64,000 nucleotides of DNA from Castanea sativa. Lineage: Eukaryota; Streptophyta; Magnoliopsida; Fagales; Fagaceae. Positions 43,219 to 53,562 of the stretch are shown here, piece after piece. A model generated the notes under the pieces. It did not search any database. It was not told where the DNA came from and was given only the letters and a program-made list of their open reading frames with translations. The stretch is taken from assembly GCF_040712315.1 (NCBI RefSeq), contig NC_134017.1, positions 1,456,001-1,520,000 on the forward strand. The letters are read 5' to 3'. Each line of letters begins with the position of its first letter. Position 1 is the stretch's first letter. Made by a program: the position numbers and the translations under genes.

Positions 43219-45394
43219 TATGGCACCCAAACAACGCAATTTTACTTCGGCTTGGAACCCCTTCAAGGTTCCGAGTCATCCTCTTCATTTCTTCCATCTC
43301 ACATTCAGTTTCATGATGCGAAGGCCCAAACAGACTTCTCTGAGAACTTCCAAAAACGTAGCGTTCATCCAGAACACTAGGTTATTCTGTCGGATTTTTG
43401 CCAACACTCATTTCCCCGAAGTCATTCAGACTCGAGATTGGGCTTCTCTACTTGAGAAACTCTCAAGGTGTCCCGTCGTGTTTATTCAGGAGTTTTACTT
43501 TAACATACACGGCATCAATACTTCTTTACCTCAGTTTGTTACTACATTTAGAGGTATACATATCGTAGTTACTCCAGATCTTATATCTGAGGTACTACAT
43601 GTCCCTAAGGTAGCGTATCTTAACTACCCTGGCTGTGATCGTCTATGGACTGTATCCAAAGTCGAGTTTATCTCTCACTTTTGTGAGACTCCTTCCATAT
43701 GGGGTCGTAAGCAAAATACTCAATGCTCGGGTTTTGCTAAAGGCCCGAGATTCCTTAACATGGTTATGACCTTCACTCTCACACCACTTTCACACTACAA
43801 CTCCATCACCGAGCCTCATGCTCATTTTCTTTTGTCTTTAATGGAGGGTCTAACCATTGATTTTCCCTCTCAGTTCATCACATCTATTCTAGATGTGTAT
43901 TTGGATATTGCTACACATGATAAGCACATTTTTCCTTCGGCTATCATGCGTATCCTCACACAAATTCACATTCCCATTCCTCTCTCTCCTCTCTTCATTG
44001 TTATAAGTGTCATCAGAGCTGGTTCTGTCAAGCGGGATGAGGCCTAGCTTCAACTAAAGCGGTCACGAGTGGAGACAACCGATTTGAAAATTTTGCTATT
44101 CCACCCTCTTCCCCGGCTCCTTCCACCTTTGCTCCTTCTTCTTTGGCAGTTGGTGTGTCTCTTGAGGCTATCATGGAGCAGCTTCAGCAGATGCATGCTG
44201 ACTTTAGTGGTCGATTAGACACTTTTACTAATGAGATGTGTCAATTGAACATTAGAGTAGGACGCATTGCTCGCCGACAGGCTCGCATCAGTGGCTATGA
44301 ACTTTCTCCCTCTCCTTCTTCAGAGGCTAATAGGGCAAGAATGTATTGACCCATTGGTATATTAATCAATTAATTAGCCTAGTTAATTAATTATATTCAA
44401 TTAAATGCAATAAGCGTGGTAGCACAAACAAATCACCAACTAAAGTAAATGTAGTGAAAAATAAGTTTGACACAGGTGATTTGTTTATGAATGAGGAAAA
44501 CCACCGAAGCAAAACCCCACCGGGTGAATTTAAGGTCACCACTCCCAAGAATCCACTATTATCAAAACAAGCGGTTACAAGTAAAGGAATCCCAGTACTT
44601 TATACCAACTTACAATTGAACCTTTACCACAATACACAGTTGGACTTGTAATGTAGTGACAATCTCTTTTCAATGCACGGCACCAAGTACGTGACTAACC
44701 AATCGATGCACGGATCCAAGTACGTGATTAACACACCAACTTGAGGAAGATGTTGGCTGCAAAGTTCTTCAGTTCATCCAACGATGAAGACCAAAAAGCT
44801 TTTTGGTTACAAAACCCTTGGAGCAAAGACGCAGTAGCTTCTTCAAGGAATATGATGAACTAAGGCAAATTGTCTTCGATCACAATATGCATGAATAATG
44901 ACTTTGCATCTGCTTGCATTTTCTAAGACAACCCTTAAAATAATCCTTATATATGTTTAGGGTTGTGAGAAAAAAAACCCTATAAAAATACACTTGGATA
45001 TGCGTGAAAACAGATTTGAAAATCTGAATTCGTAATTCTTGATAGATATTATTTTTACCGAGCAACTGATGAGCCTACACATTAAACCTCGATAGATATT
45101 ATCTATTGAGTTATCTGTCGAGCTTTAATTAACAACACTTCTTCACTTGTTTCTTGGACAGTTTTGCATGGTTTCAATACTAAACTTGAACTCTAGTTCC
45201 TTAAAGTACTAAACCCATCCTAGATATATCCAATTACAAGTGAAGTGTGTTTTGTCAAAAGATTCAACAATCTTACATAACATATGTCCTAACAAGTTCC
45301 ACATATGTCCTAACAGAAGTCTTGCCTAATGATGATGTTGATGATGATGAGGATGATGCTAGCTCTTCCAGTGATGACGAGATGACGACCTCTT
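43219..45394 (+). pseudogene. LTR-element gene with Transposase_32-type domain, broken
   Basis: I place the start at ATG 43219 (MAPKQRNF). The conserved part includes FANTHFPEVIQTRDWASLLE, VFIQEFYFNIHGINTSLPQF, FRGIHIVVTPDLISEVLHVP and the LTPLSHYNSI region. It resembles the 'putative plant transposon protein' domain found in genes carried by plant LTR elements; its biochemical role is unknown. TAG at 44045-44047 ends the first frame. After a frame change the conserved LEAIMEQLQQMHADFSGRLD, EMCQLNIRVGRIARRQA follows to 44341. A 974-bp LTR then interrupts. The acidic C-terminus (LPNDDVDDDEDDASSSSDDE) resumes at about 45321 and ends with TAG at 45392-45394. The copy is dead through one nonsense change, a frameshift and the insertion. 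Confidence 0.7.
44342..45315 (-). mobile_element. Solo LTR inserted in the Transposase_32-type gene
   Basis: On the minus strand it runs TGTTAGGACATATG...CAATACA (TG...CA). Its outer part (44342-44615) is the inverted counterpart of 45930-46189. AGAA borders both sides, so the target duplication is short or decayed. No internal element genes are present. Confidence 0.6.
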
Positions 45395-46189
45395 AGTGAT
45401 TTGCCCTTTGTCATTCATGACAAATAGGGGGAGTGATTTTGGTTTGAGAGTAGTCTTGTACTTGGCAAGAGAGTTAGTATAGGACATTTTTTTTTGTTAG
45501 GGGGAGTGTGTATAGGTTTGAGGAATGTAGCAAGGTTTATATGCACTTTTCTTTATTTATAGTTACATTAGCCTCTTGTACATCGGTCATGCAACCATTG
45601 TTATTATGACATACATTGTACTTTATTTTCTTATATATGATGCTGATGTATGTTCATTTTATTCACCTACATCTACATGTGTTGTTTCTTTTATCTTTTT
45701 ATACACATATTTCTTTATATATGCAATTTTTATTTCTATTTCACACATTATGCCTTGATGAGTTTTGTTTAAGTGTTTCAGAAAGACAAGTTGTGAAAAT
45801 CTTTCTTGTCATGAACTCTCTTCTGGCAAAGTTTTTCAAGAGTTTGTTGTAGGGATCGATTTATTGTGCAATACAACAAGTGGTTATGAGTTGAGTGTTT
45901 TAAGACTTCTCTCATGATTATTTGTTAAGATTTGTTAATAGTGGATTTCTTATACTTGTAACCACTTGTGATTGATAATAGTGGATTCTTAAGAGTGGTG
46001 ACCTTAAAATCACTTGGTAGATTTTTGCCTCGGTGGTTTTCCCCATTCGTAAATAAATCACCCGTGTCAAATTTATTTTCCGCTGCATTTAGTATAATTG
46101 GTGATTTGTTTGTGCTACTACGCTATTGTATGTAATTTGATCTAATTAATTAACTTGGGTAATTAATTAATTTGCAAGGGGTCAATTCA
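45395..46189 (+). mobile_element. 3' end of the LTR element carrying the gene
   Basis: After the stop codon, ACAAATAGGGGGAGTG and TTAGGGGGAGTGTG look like polypurine tracts. The end (45930-46189: GATAATAGTGGATTC, GGTTTTCCCCATTCG, TAAATAAATCACCCGTGTC, GGTGATTTGTTTGTGCTAC, GTCAATTCA) matches the R-U5 part of the opposite-strand LTR at 44342. The 5' LTR is not identified. Confidence 0.55.
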
Positions 46190-48660
46190 TTTTAACCCAT
46201 CAATAACTAACAAAACAAAGATTTTTTTTTTTGTTAATGAAATTAAAACTTTGAGGCGTGTGTAGAACACTATCTTTAAGTTGAAAATCACCTCCACTCG
46301 ATTGAGTTTGTTATAGAATCGCAAACAATTCACCCCCAAGGTACAACAGAGCCATTAAATTGCAAACAATAATTCTGAAATTCCTTCATTAGAGTTCTCT
46401 TACAAATTTGTGAATTTGACTAGAACAATGAGAGAAATGAATTGATTTCATCCATTTCTAATCTACAGAAAATGAAAAATTTTAATTGAAATATAATGTC
46501 TTTTCATTTGAATTTTTATATTTTTCTTAAAAATATAATTTTAAAAAAGAACATATCTTTTTATATTACACTTTAATAATTTATAAACCCTCAAAGCTGC
46601 CAAAAGTCTTGTAACTTAACTAGCACTTTAAAATGTTTTTAATTGAGAAATTTAGGATTTAAATTTCTCCATCCCCAACTATTGATTAACTTTCACAAGT
46701 TACACCTAATGATTCAATAAATCTTATCATATTTCAATAAAGTAAAAAGTTACCATTTGATCTTCGATCACATGTGTAGTAGGCCGTGCACATGTGTGCT
46801 TGTTTTAGTTCCACATGTCGATAATTTTTTTTAAAAAGAATTTATTTTATTTGTTCTTGATCGTGTTTCATTATATACAAATAAAGATCTTTGTACCTAA
46901 GACAAGTTTATTTAAAACACGAACTCACTTCCTTTCACATGACACAATCTATACTAAATTTATAACATTTTCCTCCTCGCTGCTCCCTAGCTAGACCCAC
47001 ACATTGTTTAAGGATTTTTCTTATGTGAGCCAAAAAGTAGAGAAAAGAAAGGGAATGTTGGCAAATAATCACAAAGCAATGTCATCATATATACCATCTA
47101 ATGTAATTTTCTCATTATCGTTTTCATATAATTTACACCATAAGTTGGGGCGTTATAAAGATCATATATGATGTTCTTACAATTTTTCACATTGATGTTC
47201 TTTTTGAAAATTAAACTGAGACCAATCGAAGAGTATATCACTTCAATGTCTATGGAGACTAATCATTTAATCCATAATTTCATTTTGCTTCATTGTCACC
47301 TTGTTTTGGACTGGCCTCTGGCTCTACTGTTTCTGTTTTGTGTTTACATTGTCATATAATTATTATTATTATTATTATTATTTTGGAAACAAGCATCCAT
47401 ATATAAGAAAAAATAATGAGATTCTAACAAAAAAACACAACACAAATTTCATTAAAAAATCTTAATAAATTTTAAGGGAATGTGTGATAAGTTATACTGC
47501 ACCAATGGTAATTGTCTTAAATTGCTTAAGAGAGTGTGTTGTATGTAGTATAATTTGTTTTATTTTCCCTTAAAAGTTCTCATGGCTTTCAATCGGAGTT
47601 TGTGACATACATTTGTATTAGAATCACATTCCCTCTCCTTTGTATGTGTGCATTTGTTTCTTAAAAAAAAAAAAAAACAAAAAACAAAAAACAAAAAACA
47701 AAAAACAAAACAAAACAAAGAAGAAGAAAAAGAAGAAAGAGAAGGGTAATTGTCTCACATTAAAGGTCTCTTTAAATATACAATTTAGGAACAAAAAATA
47801 AGAGAAAAATTAAAAAGAAAAACGCACTCTTTGATAATTTTATTTAATTCCCTAATTTTCCATACAACCACTAATATATACTAAAAAAGTTATATGGTTG
47901 TTAAAAAACCCTTAAAATTTATTTCCCTTTTCTTTGTGTGTGTGTGTTTGTTCTAAAAAAATATAATAATTATTCATGTTGCATATGGAACTAGGCACAA
48001 ATGGAAAAAAATGTTTAAACATATCCTAATTAATATCTTTCCATAGAAAATCTCAAATTTTCCTATATATTTAACAGAATAAAATTTTTTAATACTCTAA
48101 GAACAATCTGATTAGAGGATCCCACCAAAAATTTAAAACGGCACCCACTATATTATCTAAGATGATAAATCATTGCTCCCACTTAATAATCACTTCCAAC
48201 CTCTCTCTAAAAAAAATCACTTCCAACAAAAAATAAGTATGGGTTTGATATGAAGGGAATGGGAAAATTATCTTCTTCATTTGAAATATATTTATTTCAT
48301 GTTTCAAATTAAATAATAAACGAAAAAAATAATTTTATATATATGCTTCATGTGAAGATATTACAATAATCGTTAATAACAAGTGAAATAAAAAGAGTCT
48401 ACCAAATTTTGTTCGGGCGTTAACTCTTAAGAACAAAATGTAATCATTGAAAAAAAAATCGAAAACGATGGCTTCCGTTTATTATTATTATTATTTTTTT
48501 CTTGGGTTATTTACTCCCCCTTTCATCTTAACTTTATTATCATTTCCGAAGGAATTATCATTTCGGAAGTTATAAGGGTGCACTAACAAAATATATGCAC
48601 TTGTAGGCCACGAGCATGTGCATTGGCAAGCCTGCACGGGACGGCCAATAGCTAGGTACT
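46190..48660. other. AT-rich intergenic DNA
   Basis: No gene supported. Microsatellites: (ATT)n at about 47358-47382 and A5-6C units at 47656-47718. The short frame at 47168 has no context. Confidence 0.4.
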
Positions 48661-48662
48661 TC

Positions 48663-48670
48663 TATAAATT
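48663..48670 (+). promoter_or_regulatory. TATA box of the small gene at 48733
   Basis: TATAAATT lies 70 bp upstream of the ATG. A CCAAT-type GGCCAAT precedes it by about 20 bp. Confidence 0.55.
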
Positions 48671-48732
48671 AAATTTTCCACACACCCAAAAAAAAAAAAC
48701 CCCAATCAAAAGTTCCGCACCCAGCAGCCATA

Positions 48733-49216
48733 ATGTCAGGTTTCAGCTCATTCTCATCATCCTCTTTCATGTCCTTTGCAAATAGGTAACACTTAAGATC
48801 TGTTTAGAATCTACTTACTTTGTTGAAACTGAGATTTTATTTTGCTGAAAGTACAATAAATAAAGATAAAAGTTAATTGAATAGTACAATGAGATTTATA
48901 AATAGTACCAAAAAAAGCAGTAATGTCCATAAATAGTAGCAAAAATAAGGCTTAAACTATATTTGAATGTAGTTTTTGTTGAGACTTTAAAAAAGTGTAT
49001 AGAAATAAACAAGTTTAAAAACTAAAAACTAAATTTTTAACCAATTAACACTAATAATAATGTTTTCTTTTTCATTAATCACGAGCATAATTCTAACTTC
49101 TTTATACAATTTGATCATTTTGTTTAAGGGAAGAAGACTTTCTCACAACCCTAATTGTTGGCCTGTTTGTCGCAATACACAACTGCATAAGAAATGCTAA
49201 TGACGGCGGCGTGTAG
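48733..49216 (+). CDS. Predicted two-exon small protein (46 aa) with hydrophobic segment
   Basis: Exon 1 is 48733-48785, the intron 48786-49128 (GTAACA...TTTAAG, 343 bp) and exon 2 49129-49216 ending in TAG. Residues 1-18 are rich in Ser and Phe and end in ANR. Residues 19-21 are acidic (EED), 22-34 are hydrophobic (FLTTLIVGLFVAI), and HNCIRNANDGGV closes the protein. The intron splits the Arg codon AG|G after Asn, as in the 76-residue gene at 29708, and both genes have the TATA box at a similar distance. A transposon-like insertion lies in the intron and a CACTA element starts 64 bp after the stop, in what should be the 3' UTR. I do not recognise the protein. The hydrophobic stretch is short for a full membrane span. 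It may be a degenerate or truncated relative of the other gene. Confidence 0.45.
48791..48985. mobile_element. Degenerate MITE-like insertion in the intron
   Basis: TCTGTTTAGAATCTACTTAC at the left, CATAAATAGTAGCAAAAATA inside and TATATTTGAATGTAG at the right resemble the hAT MITE group with TGTTTGGAT ends. The inverted ends are poor. Confidence 0.4.
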
Positions 49217-49273
49217 GCTCTTCATCAGAAGAGCTTTATCGTCTGGATTGGATAATTTGGATCACTTCGATCC
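49217..49273 (+). other. Two short hairpins after the stop codon
   Basis: GCTCTTC-ATCA-GAAGAGC (49217-49234) starts at the base after the stop codon. GGATC-ACTTC-GATCC follows at 49259-49273. Both would form in the transcript; a function is not known. Confidence 0.5.
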
Positions 49274-49280
49274 ACAGCTT

Positions 49281-49620
49281 CATTACAAAACATGCGGGTC
49301 TTAGGCCGTGTTTTTTTCAGCTGCGTTTGCAAAAACGCGGCCTAAGACCCTATTTGGGCCGCGTGGGTTGAACGCAGTCCAAGCGCAATTCTATAGCTGC
49401 GTTTTTTGGGTCTTCAGCCGCGTTTTTCTGGAATGGGCTGAAGCCGCGTTTTAAAAACGCGGCTTCAGACCCATTTGAAATTTTTTTTTTTTTAATACAT
49501 GTCTTAAAGCCGCATTTTAAAAACGCGGCTCTAGTTCTGTCCTAAAGCCGCGTTTATTAAAAAACGCGGCCACAGTTACGCCTGAAGCTGCGTTTTAATA
49601 AACGGGGCTAAAAACCTAAG
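49281..49620. repeat. 5' subterminal repeat array of the CACTA element
   Basis: About ten copies of the AACGCGGC/GCCGCGTT core alternate in orientation, forming hairpins such as the inverted GGTCTTAGGCCG...CGGCCTAAGACC at the very end. Confidence 0.8.
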
Positions 49621-49736
49621 TATAAATAAGAAAGAAGAAATCTATTTACCAAAAAAAATCCCTTCACCTCTGAGCCCTTCGAACCCAAATCCCTCAAAGC
49701 CCTTCGAACCCAAATCCCTCAAAACCCAAACCAAAC

Positions 49737-49865
49737 CAATCCCAGTCCTCTCCTTCACCGGCGACAAAATCGGCGAGACCCAAACTCAAGTCCACCCCGC
49801 CCGCATCGTCACTGACCTCTAGACCAAGCGCCGCAGCACTGCCTCCACCCTTACTGCCTTGGGTC
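49737..49865 (+). pseudogene. RPL4: Captured fragment of plastid ribosomal protein L4 gene
   Basis: One plus-strand frame reads PIPVLSFTGDKIGET, then VHPARIVTDL, a TAG (49820-49822), then TKRRSTASTLT. This matches in order the LPVLSF.G.K.GE, VH.AIVTDLQNKRRGTASTLTR region of nuclear-encoded chloroplast 50S ribosomal protein L4, with about 13 residues missing between the first two blocks and a Gln codon changed to TAG. L4 lies near the peptide exit tunnel of the plastid ribosome. The fragment starts after two direct copies of a 26-bp CTTCGAACCCAAATCCCTC unit and is followed by intron-like DNA. Being inside a CACTA element with no downstream exons, it is a transduplicated piece, not a working gene. 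Confidence 0.65.
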
Positions 49866-49961
49866 TCTCCCTCTCTCTCTCCAACTCTCAATCTCACTCA
49901 AGACACTGATAGGGCCGACTAATAGTAAGTTTTTAAAATTGATTGTTTTGATTTTTGTTTT

Positions 49962-50112
49962 AGGGTTCCGATTTTTGGTTTAGGGTTTTGATTTTAGGTT
50001 TAGGGTTTCTATTTTGTGATTGTAGGGTTTCGATTTTGTGATTGTAGGGTTTCGATTTTAGGTTTAGGGTTTCGATTTTGGGTTTAGTGTTTCGATTTTG
50101 GTTTAGGGCGAT
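49962..50112 (+). repeat. Telomere-like TTTAGGG-containing array
   Basis: About eight units of GGTTTAGGGTTTCGATTTT and variants follow one another. They contain the plant telomere heptamer but with spacers. It may be part of the captured intron. Confidence 0.7.
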
Positions 50113-52146
50113 CTGGTTGTGTGAGTGTCTTTTCCTGTGACACTTGACCTGTCTAAGAGGGGCTTGGTTTTTTGCGGTCCTGTTTTACTTCTTGTTGGAG
50201 AATTCCTCTCAATGTTTTATGAGTATATATATTGGAGTTTCTTAAGAACTTATTGTCTAGCAAATTGTTGGCTTTGCAAAATATGGCTAGATTTTATGTG
50301 AATTTTTTCTCGATTCATTGATCTGAAAATTTTAACGTAAAAAAAAAAGTAAAAAACTATCATTTAAATATAGAGAAATTTTCTTCATTATAGACAAATA
50401 TAGACAAACTATCATTTAAAACAATCACAATATATGCCTCAATTTTCTTCATTATATCTATATCTTATTTTCTAAAATCAATTTTACATTACATAAAACT
50501 GAATCATGCATTGTGATTGTTATTCAGTTTGGGATGAGGTTGGGTGACGTATATAATGACAATTTAATGAGACAAGTCTGAATCAAACCAATGGGTCTAA
50601 AAATGGCTTACTGAGAGTAATAAGCAAACATGTGGAACCAGTAGTACTACTTAGCTTTTCGCTTGTAGAGGGCAATTTGGCAACCGTCATTTATCATATA
50701 CATCAGCTGTCAAAATTAAACCACACTCAATTACTCACCTATTATCTCCCTAGTGAGTTAAGTGAAAGAAATTTAGTTGAGCTACTGAGTAGTTCATGAG
50801 TTAAGACATATATATTAAGTAAAGAAGGTGATGGTGGTTGTGAGAGTAATAATGGTGATGTTGATGAACATAAAGGTTAGTGATGGTTAAAAGTATGTGG
50901 TTTGAGTTGTCCATCAATGGAACAGGAAATTGAAAAACATTAATTTGTTTTTGTTATATCATTAGTTAAGTTTTCAACCACTTCTCTCTTTGGTTTTTTA
51001 ATTAAAAAGAAAAGATTCAATTTGTACAAATTTGGATAATTTGATAGTTGGGGTGGAGTGGAAGAATTTAAATCTTAAATATTTTTATTAAAAATACCAA
51101 AAGTGTCAACAAATTGAATTCATCGTTTTAGCAATGGGTTTTGGCATGATGGCAATTTGTATTGAGGCTAACAGGTCAGTATATACAAGACCAGTGCAGA
51201 AAAGACGTCTAAATGTTAATTGTTTTTTTTTTTTTTTTACCCTACAAAGCAACTTTGAGGTCCATACTAATAATTGTTAGTGCATACATGATACATGCAC
51301 AGACTCGAGGACACAGCTGCCCCACATATGTCCAGCTCCTGCATGTTCTTAGGTATTAGGATTGGATATCCTCAAATTGAGCCGTACCCTTCAACAAGTA
51401 ATATCTGAATCTACCAGTAAAGAAGAGGAGAAAATATTATTGAATTCGGGAGAAAATATATATATATGCCAAGGTTTGTCTCCTTCCTTTGTTGCAGTGT
51501 AGCATTTTCCCTTAATTATTAATTTTATTGATGATATGCTCTCCAGTACGGTTGAAAATGGAAGGAACATACATCTTAATTAAAAGAGATTGTGGAAATT
51601 AGAAAGTAGGATAGTATTAAATTCTAGGATGATTCATTTATGCTTTAGCATTTCATATATGAATTAGTAGTTACTGAGATCTCTAAACTAGTGCAACCAC
51701 AATTGATCTTAGTAGAATTCTTTGTTATATTGTTTTGGTTGGACCTTATTATTTCTCACTTGAGCATGCTATTTTATAGCTTTTACTATGAAATGGAATG
51801 TTTATTTATTTTTATTGATTATTTGATTGCGAGATTGAAAAATTGAATGAGTCAAACCATGCTGAGTGTTGTGTGAAATCCTTTAACTAACTAGGCTTTG
51901 TTGTATTACATGGCCTCTGTAACAGCCGAATTTTTTGTAGCTTGTTGAAGTGTACCCAAGTTCTTTTTCATGAATTTTATGCAATCCTTTATGCGTATTT
52001 AATCATATCATTTATTTAAGTTTACAGCATCTCATAAAAATTGATTAAGTGCTTGAGGAAAAAAAAAAGACCCAACTGATGAAGTATTGATTACTAACTA
52101 GATACACCAGGGCATATGACTATAAGTTTTTGACTGTATAAAGAAG
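50113..52146. other. CACTA interior, non-coding
   Basis: No gene recognised. The segment 51415-51600 (GAAGAGGAGAAAATATTATTG, CAAGGTTTGTCTCCTTC, TTTTATTGATGATATGC, CAGTACGGTTG) recurs in the same order at 52595-52850, so part of the interior was duplicated. Confidence 0.5.
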
Positions 52147-52463
52147 GGTAAAATTTGCTTAACAATACTTTTTTAGGAAAAAAAATTGGGTGAATAGCAT
52201 ATGTTTGAAGTTTTTTAGTTAGTTAGACTATTTTTGGAAGTCGAGTTTGGGCTAGAAGTCGAGTTTGACAAACTCGAGTTCGGGCTGGAAGTCGAGTTTG
52301 ATGCATCCTGCTTGAAAGTCGAGTTTGTCAAACTCGACTTCCAACCCAAACTTGAGTTTGCCAAACTCGACTTTCAAAAAGAGTCTAACTAACTAAGTAA
52401 CTTCTTTCGTGTGCTGCTTTCCTAAAATTTTTCTAAAAACATACTATTTGGCAAATTTTGCCA
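52147..52463. mobile_element. Foldback MITE rich in AAGTCGAGTTT motifs
   Basis: The centre (52217-52394) has arms matching at 32 of 34 bases (AGTTAGTTAGACT..., then TTT..AAGTCGAGTTTGG). Weaker inverted similarity extends to GGTAAAATTTGC and GCAAATTTTGCC at the outer ends. Between the arms AAGTCGAGTTT and its complement recur several times. Confidence 0.7.
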
Positions 52464-53504
52464 TGAAGAAGTAAAGAGTTTAATCAAGCATATAATGGAG
52501 ATGGAGTTACTATGTTTGTTATGATGGGTTTGATATGGGTTCATCTTCAATGGGACTTACTTTGTTGGCAATGATTCCGACTCTAATCTGACTTCACCAT
52601 TGAAGAAGAGCAAAACATATTGATTGAATTTGAAAGAAATATGCCTCCATTTGAGCACAGCCTTGAAACTATTCTCTCCTTTGTCGTTTCCATTTGAGTA
52701 TTCAACTTCTTTTGCATTTTATGGCAAGGTTTGTCTCCTTCTTTAGTTCCGTTGTTTCATTTGCCCTTGTTATTTTCTTTTCTCCTCTATTTTTATTGAT
52801 GATACCTCTCTAGTACAGTTGGAATTGATGGATAATAAATCTTAATCATAGATAATGAAAATACAGCATACAGCATGCTATTGCTGTATGAGAGCAATGG
52901 GTACATTTGAAGGATAGAAATCTACGCGGGTCATAGATGATAAGTTGAGTAATTGTTCACCTTAACAAACTATTTTTAGAGGAGAGTAAAAGGGCCTACA
53001 GGCTGTAGTTTTCAATAGAATTAGTAGCCGTAGCAAATGAATGACACATTTTCATACCCCTTTTTCCACTTCAGAACTGGTTCACTTGAACCAGGCTTCT
53101 AAGTAGCTAATATAGTCTAAAGCCCAGGTGAAAATTTTAATCGGGACTACTACTAGAGGTTCTTCCTCAATCACATTTCTTGTTTTTGTGTTTGTTTGTT
53201 TGTTTTTTTTTTTTTTTTTTTTTTTCCAATTTTGTCTCGTTAGTGGAGTCAAGTGTACTTGAAAAACATAGCTGCTACACACAACAGCTAGACATCGTGT
53301 TTGATTTTAGAGTTTTTACAGATAGAGTTAATACTAAAAGAAAGGTAAAGGTAATGCATACCACCAAATTTTTTTTTTTTTTTTAATCCTCATGTTTGAC
53401 ATCTTAGTTTTGTTGGATAAAGACTTAGTGTCATAGAATTTGCAAAATTAAAACATTGCATTGATATCTCTCTCTCTTGTTGGGGAGATAAATGCCTTAG
53501 GTAG

Positions 53505-53562
53505 CACTACAAAAAACGCGGGTCTTAGGCCGCATTTTTTTCAGCCGCGTTTGCAATAAGAT
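53505..53562 (+). mobile_element. Stray CACTA 5' end inside the larger element
   Basis: CACTACAAAAAACGCGGG and the following 40 bases match the 5' end of the host element but keep the intact CACTAC. It stops abruptly at an A/T-rich join, so it is a truncated second copy. Confidence 0.75.

Noticed and set aside
47168..47359. 63-codon hydrophobic plus-strand frame
   Set aside because: No promoter, no known motif, and ends in an (ATT)n run; chance frame in AT-rich DNA.
49694..49897. Gly/Asp-rich minus-strand frame
   Set aside because: It is the antisense of the captured ribosomal protein L4 fragment.
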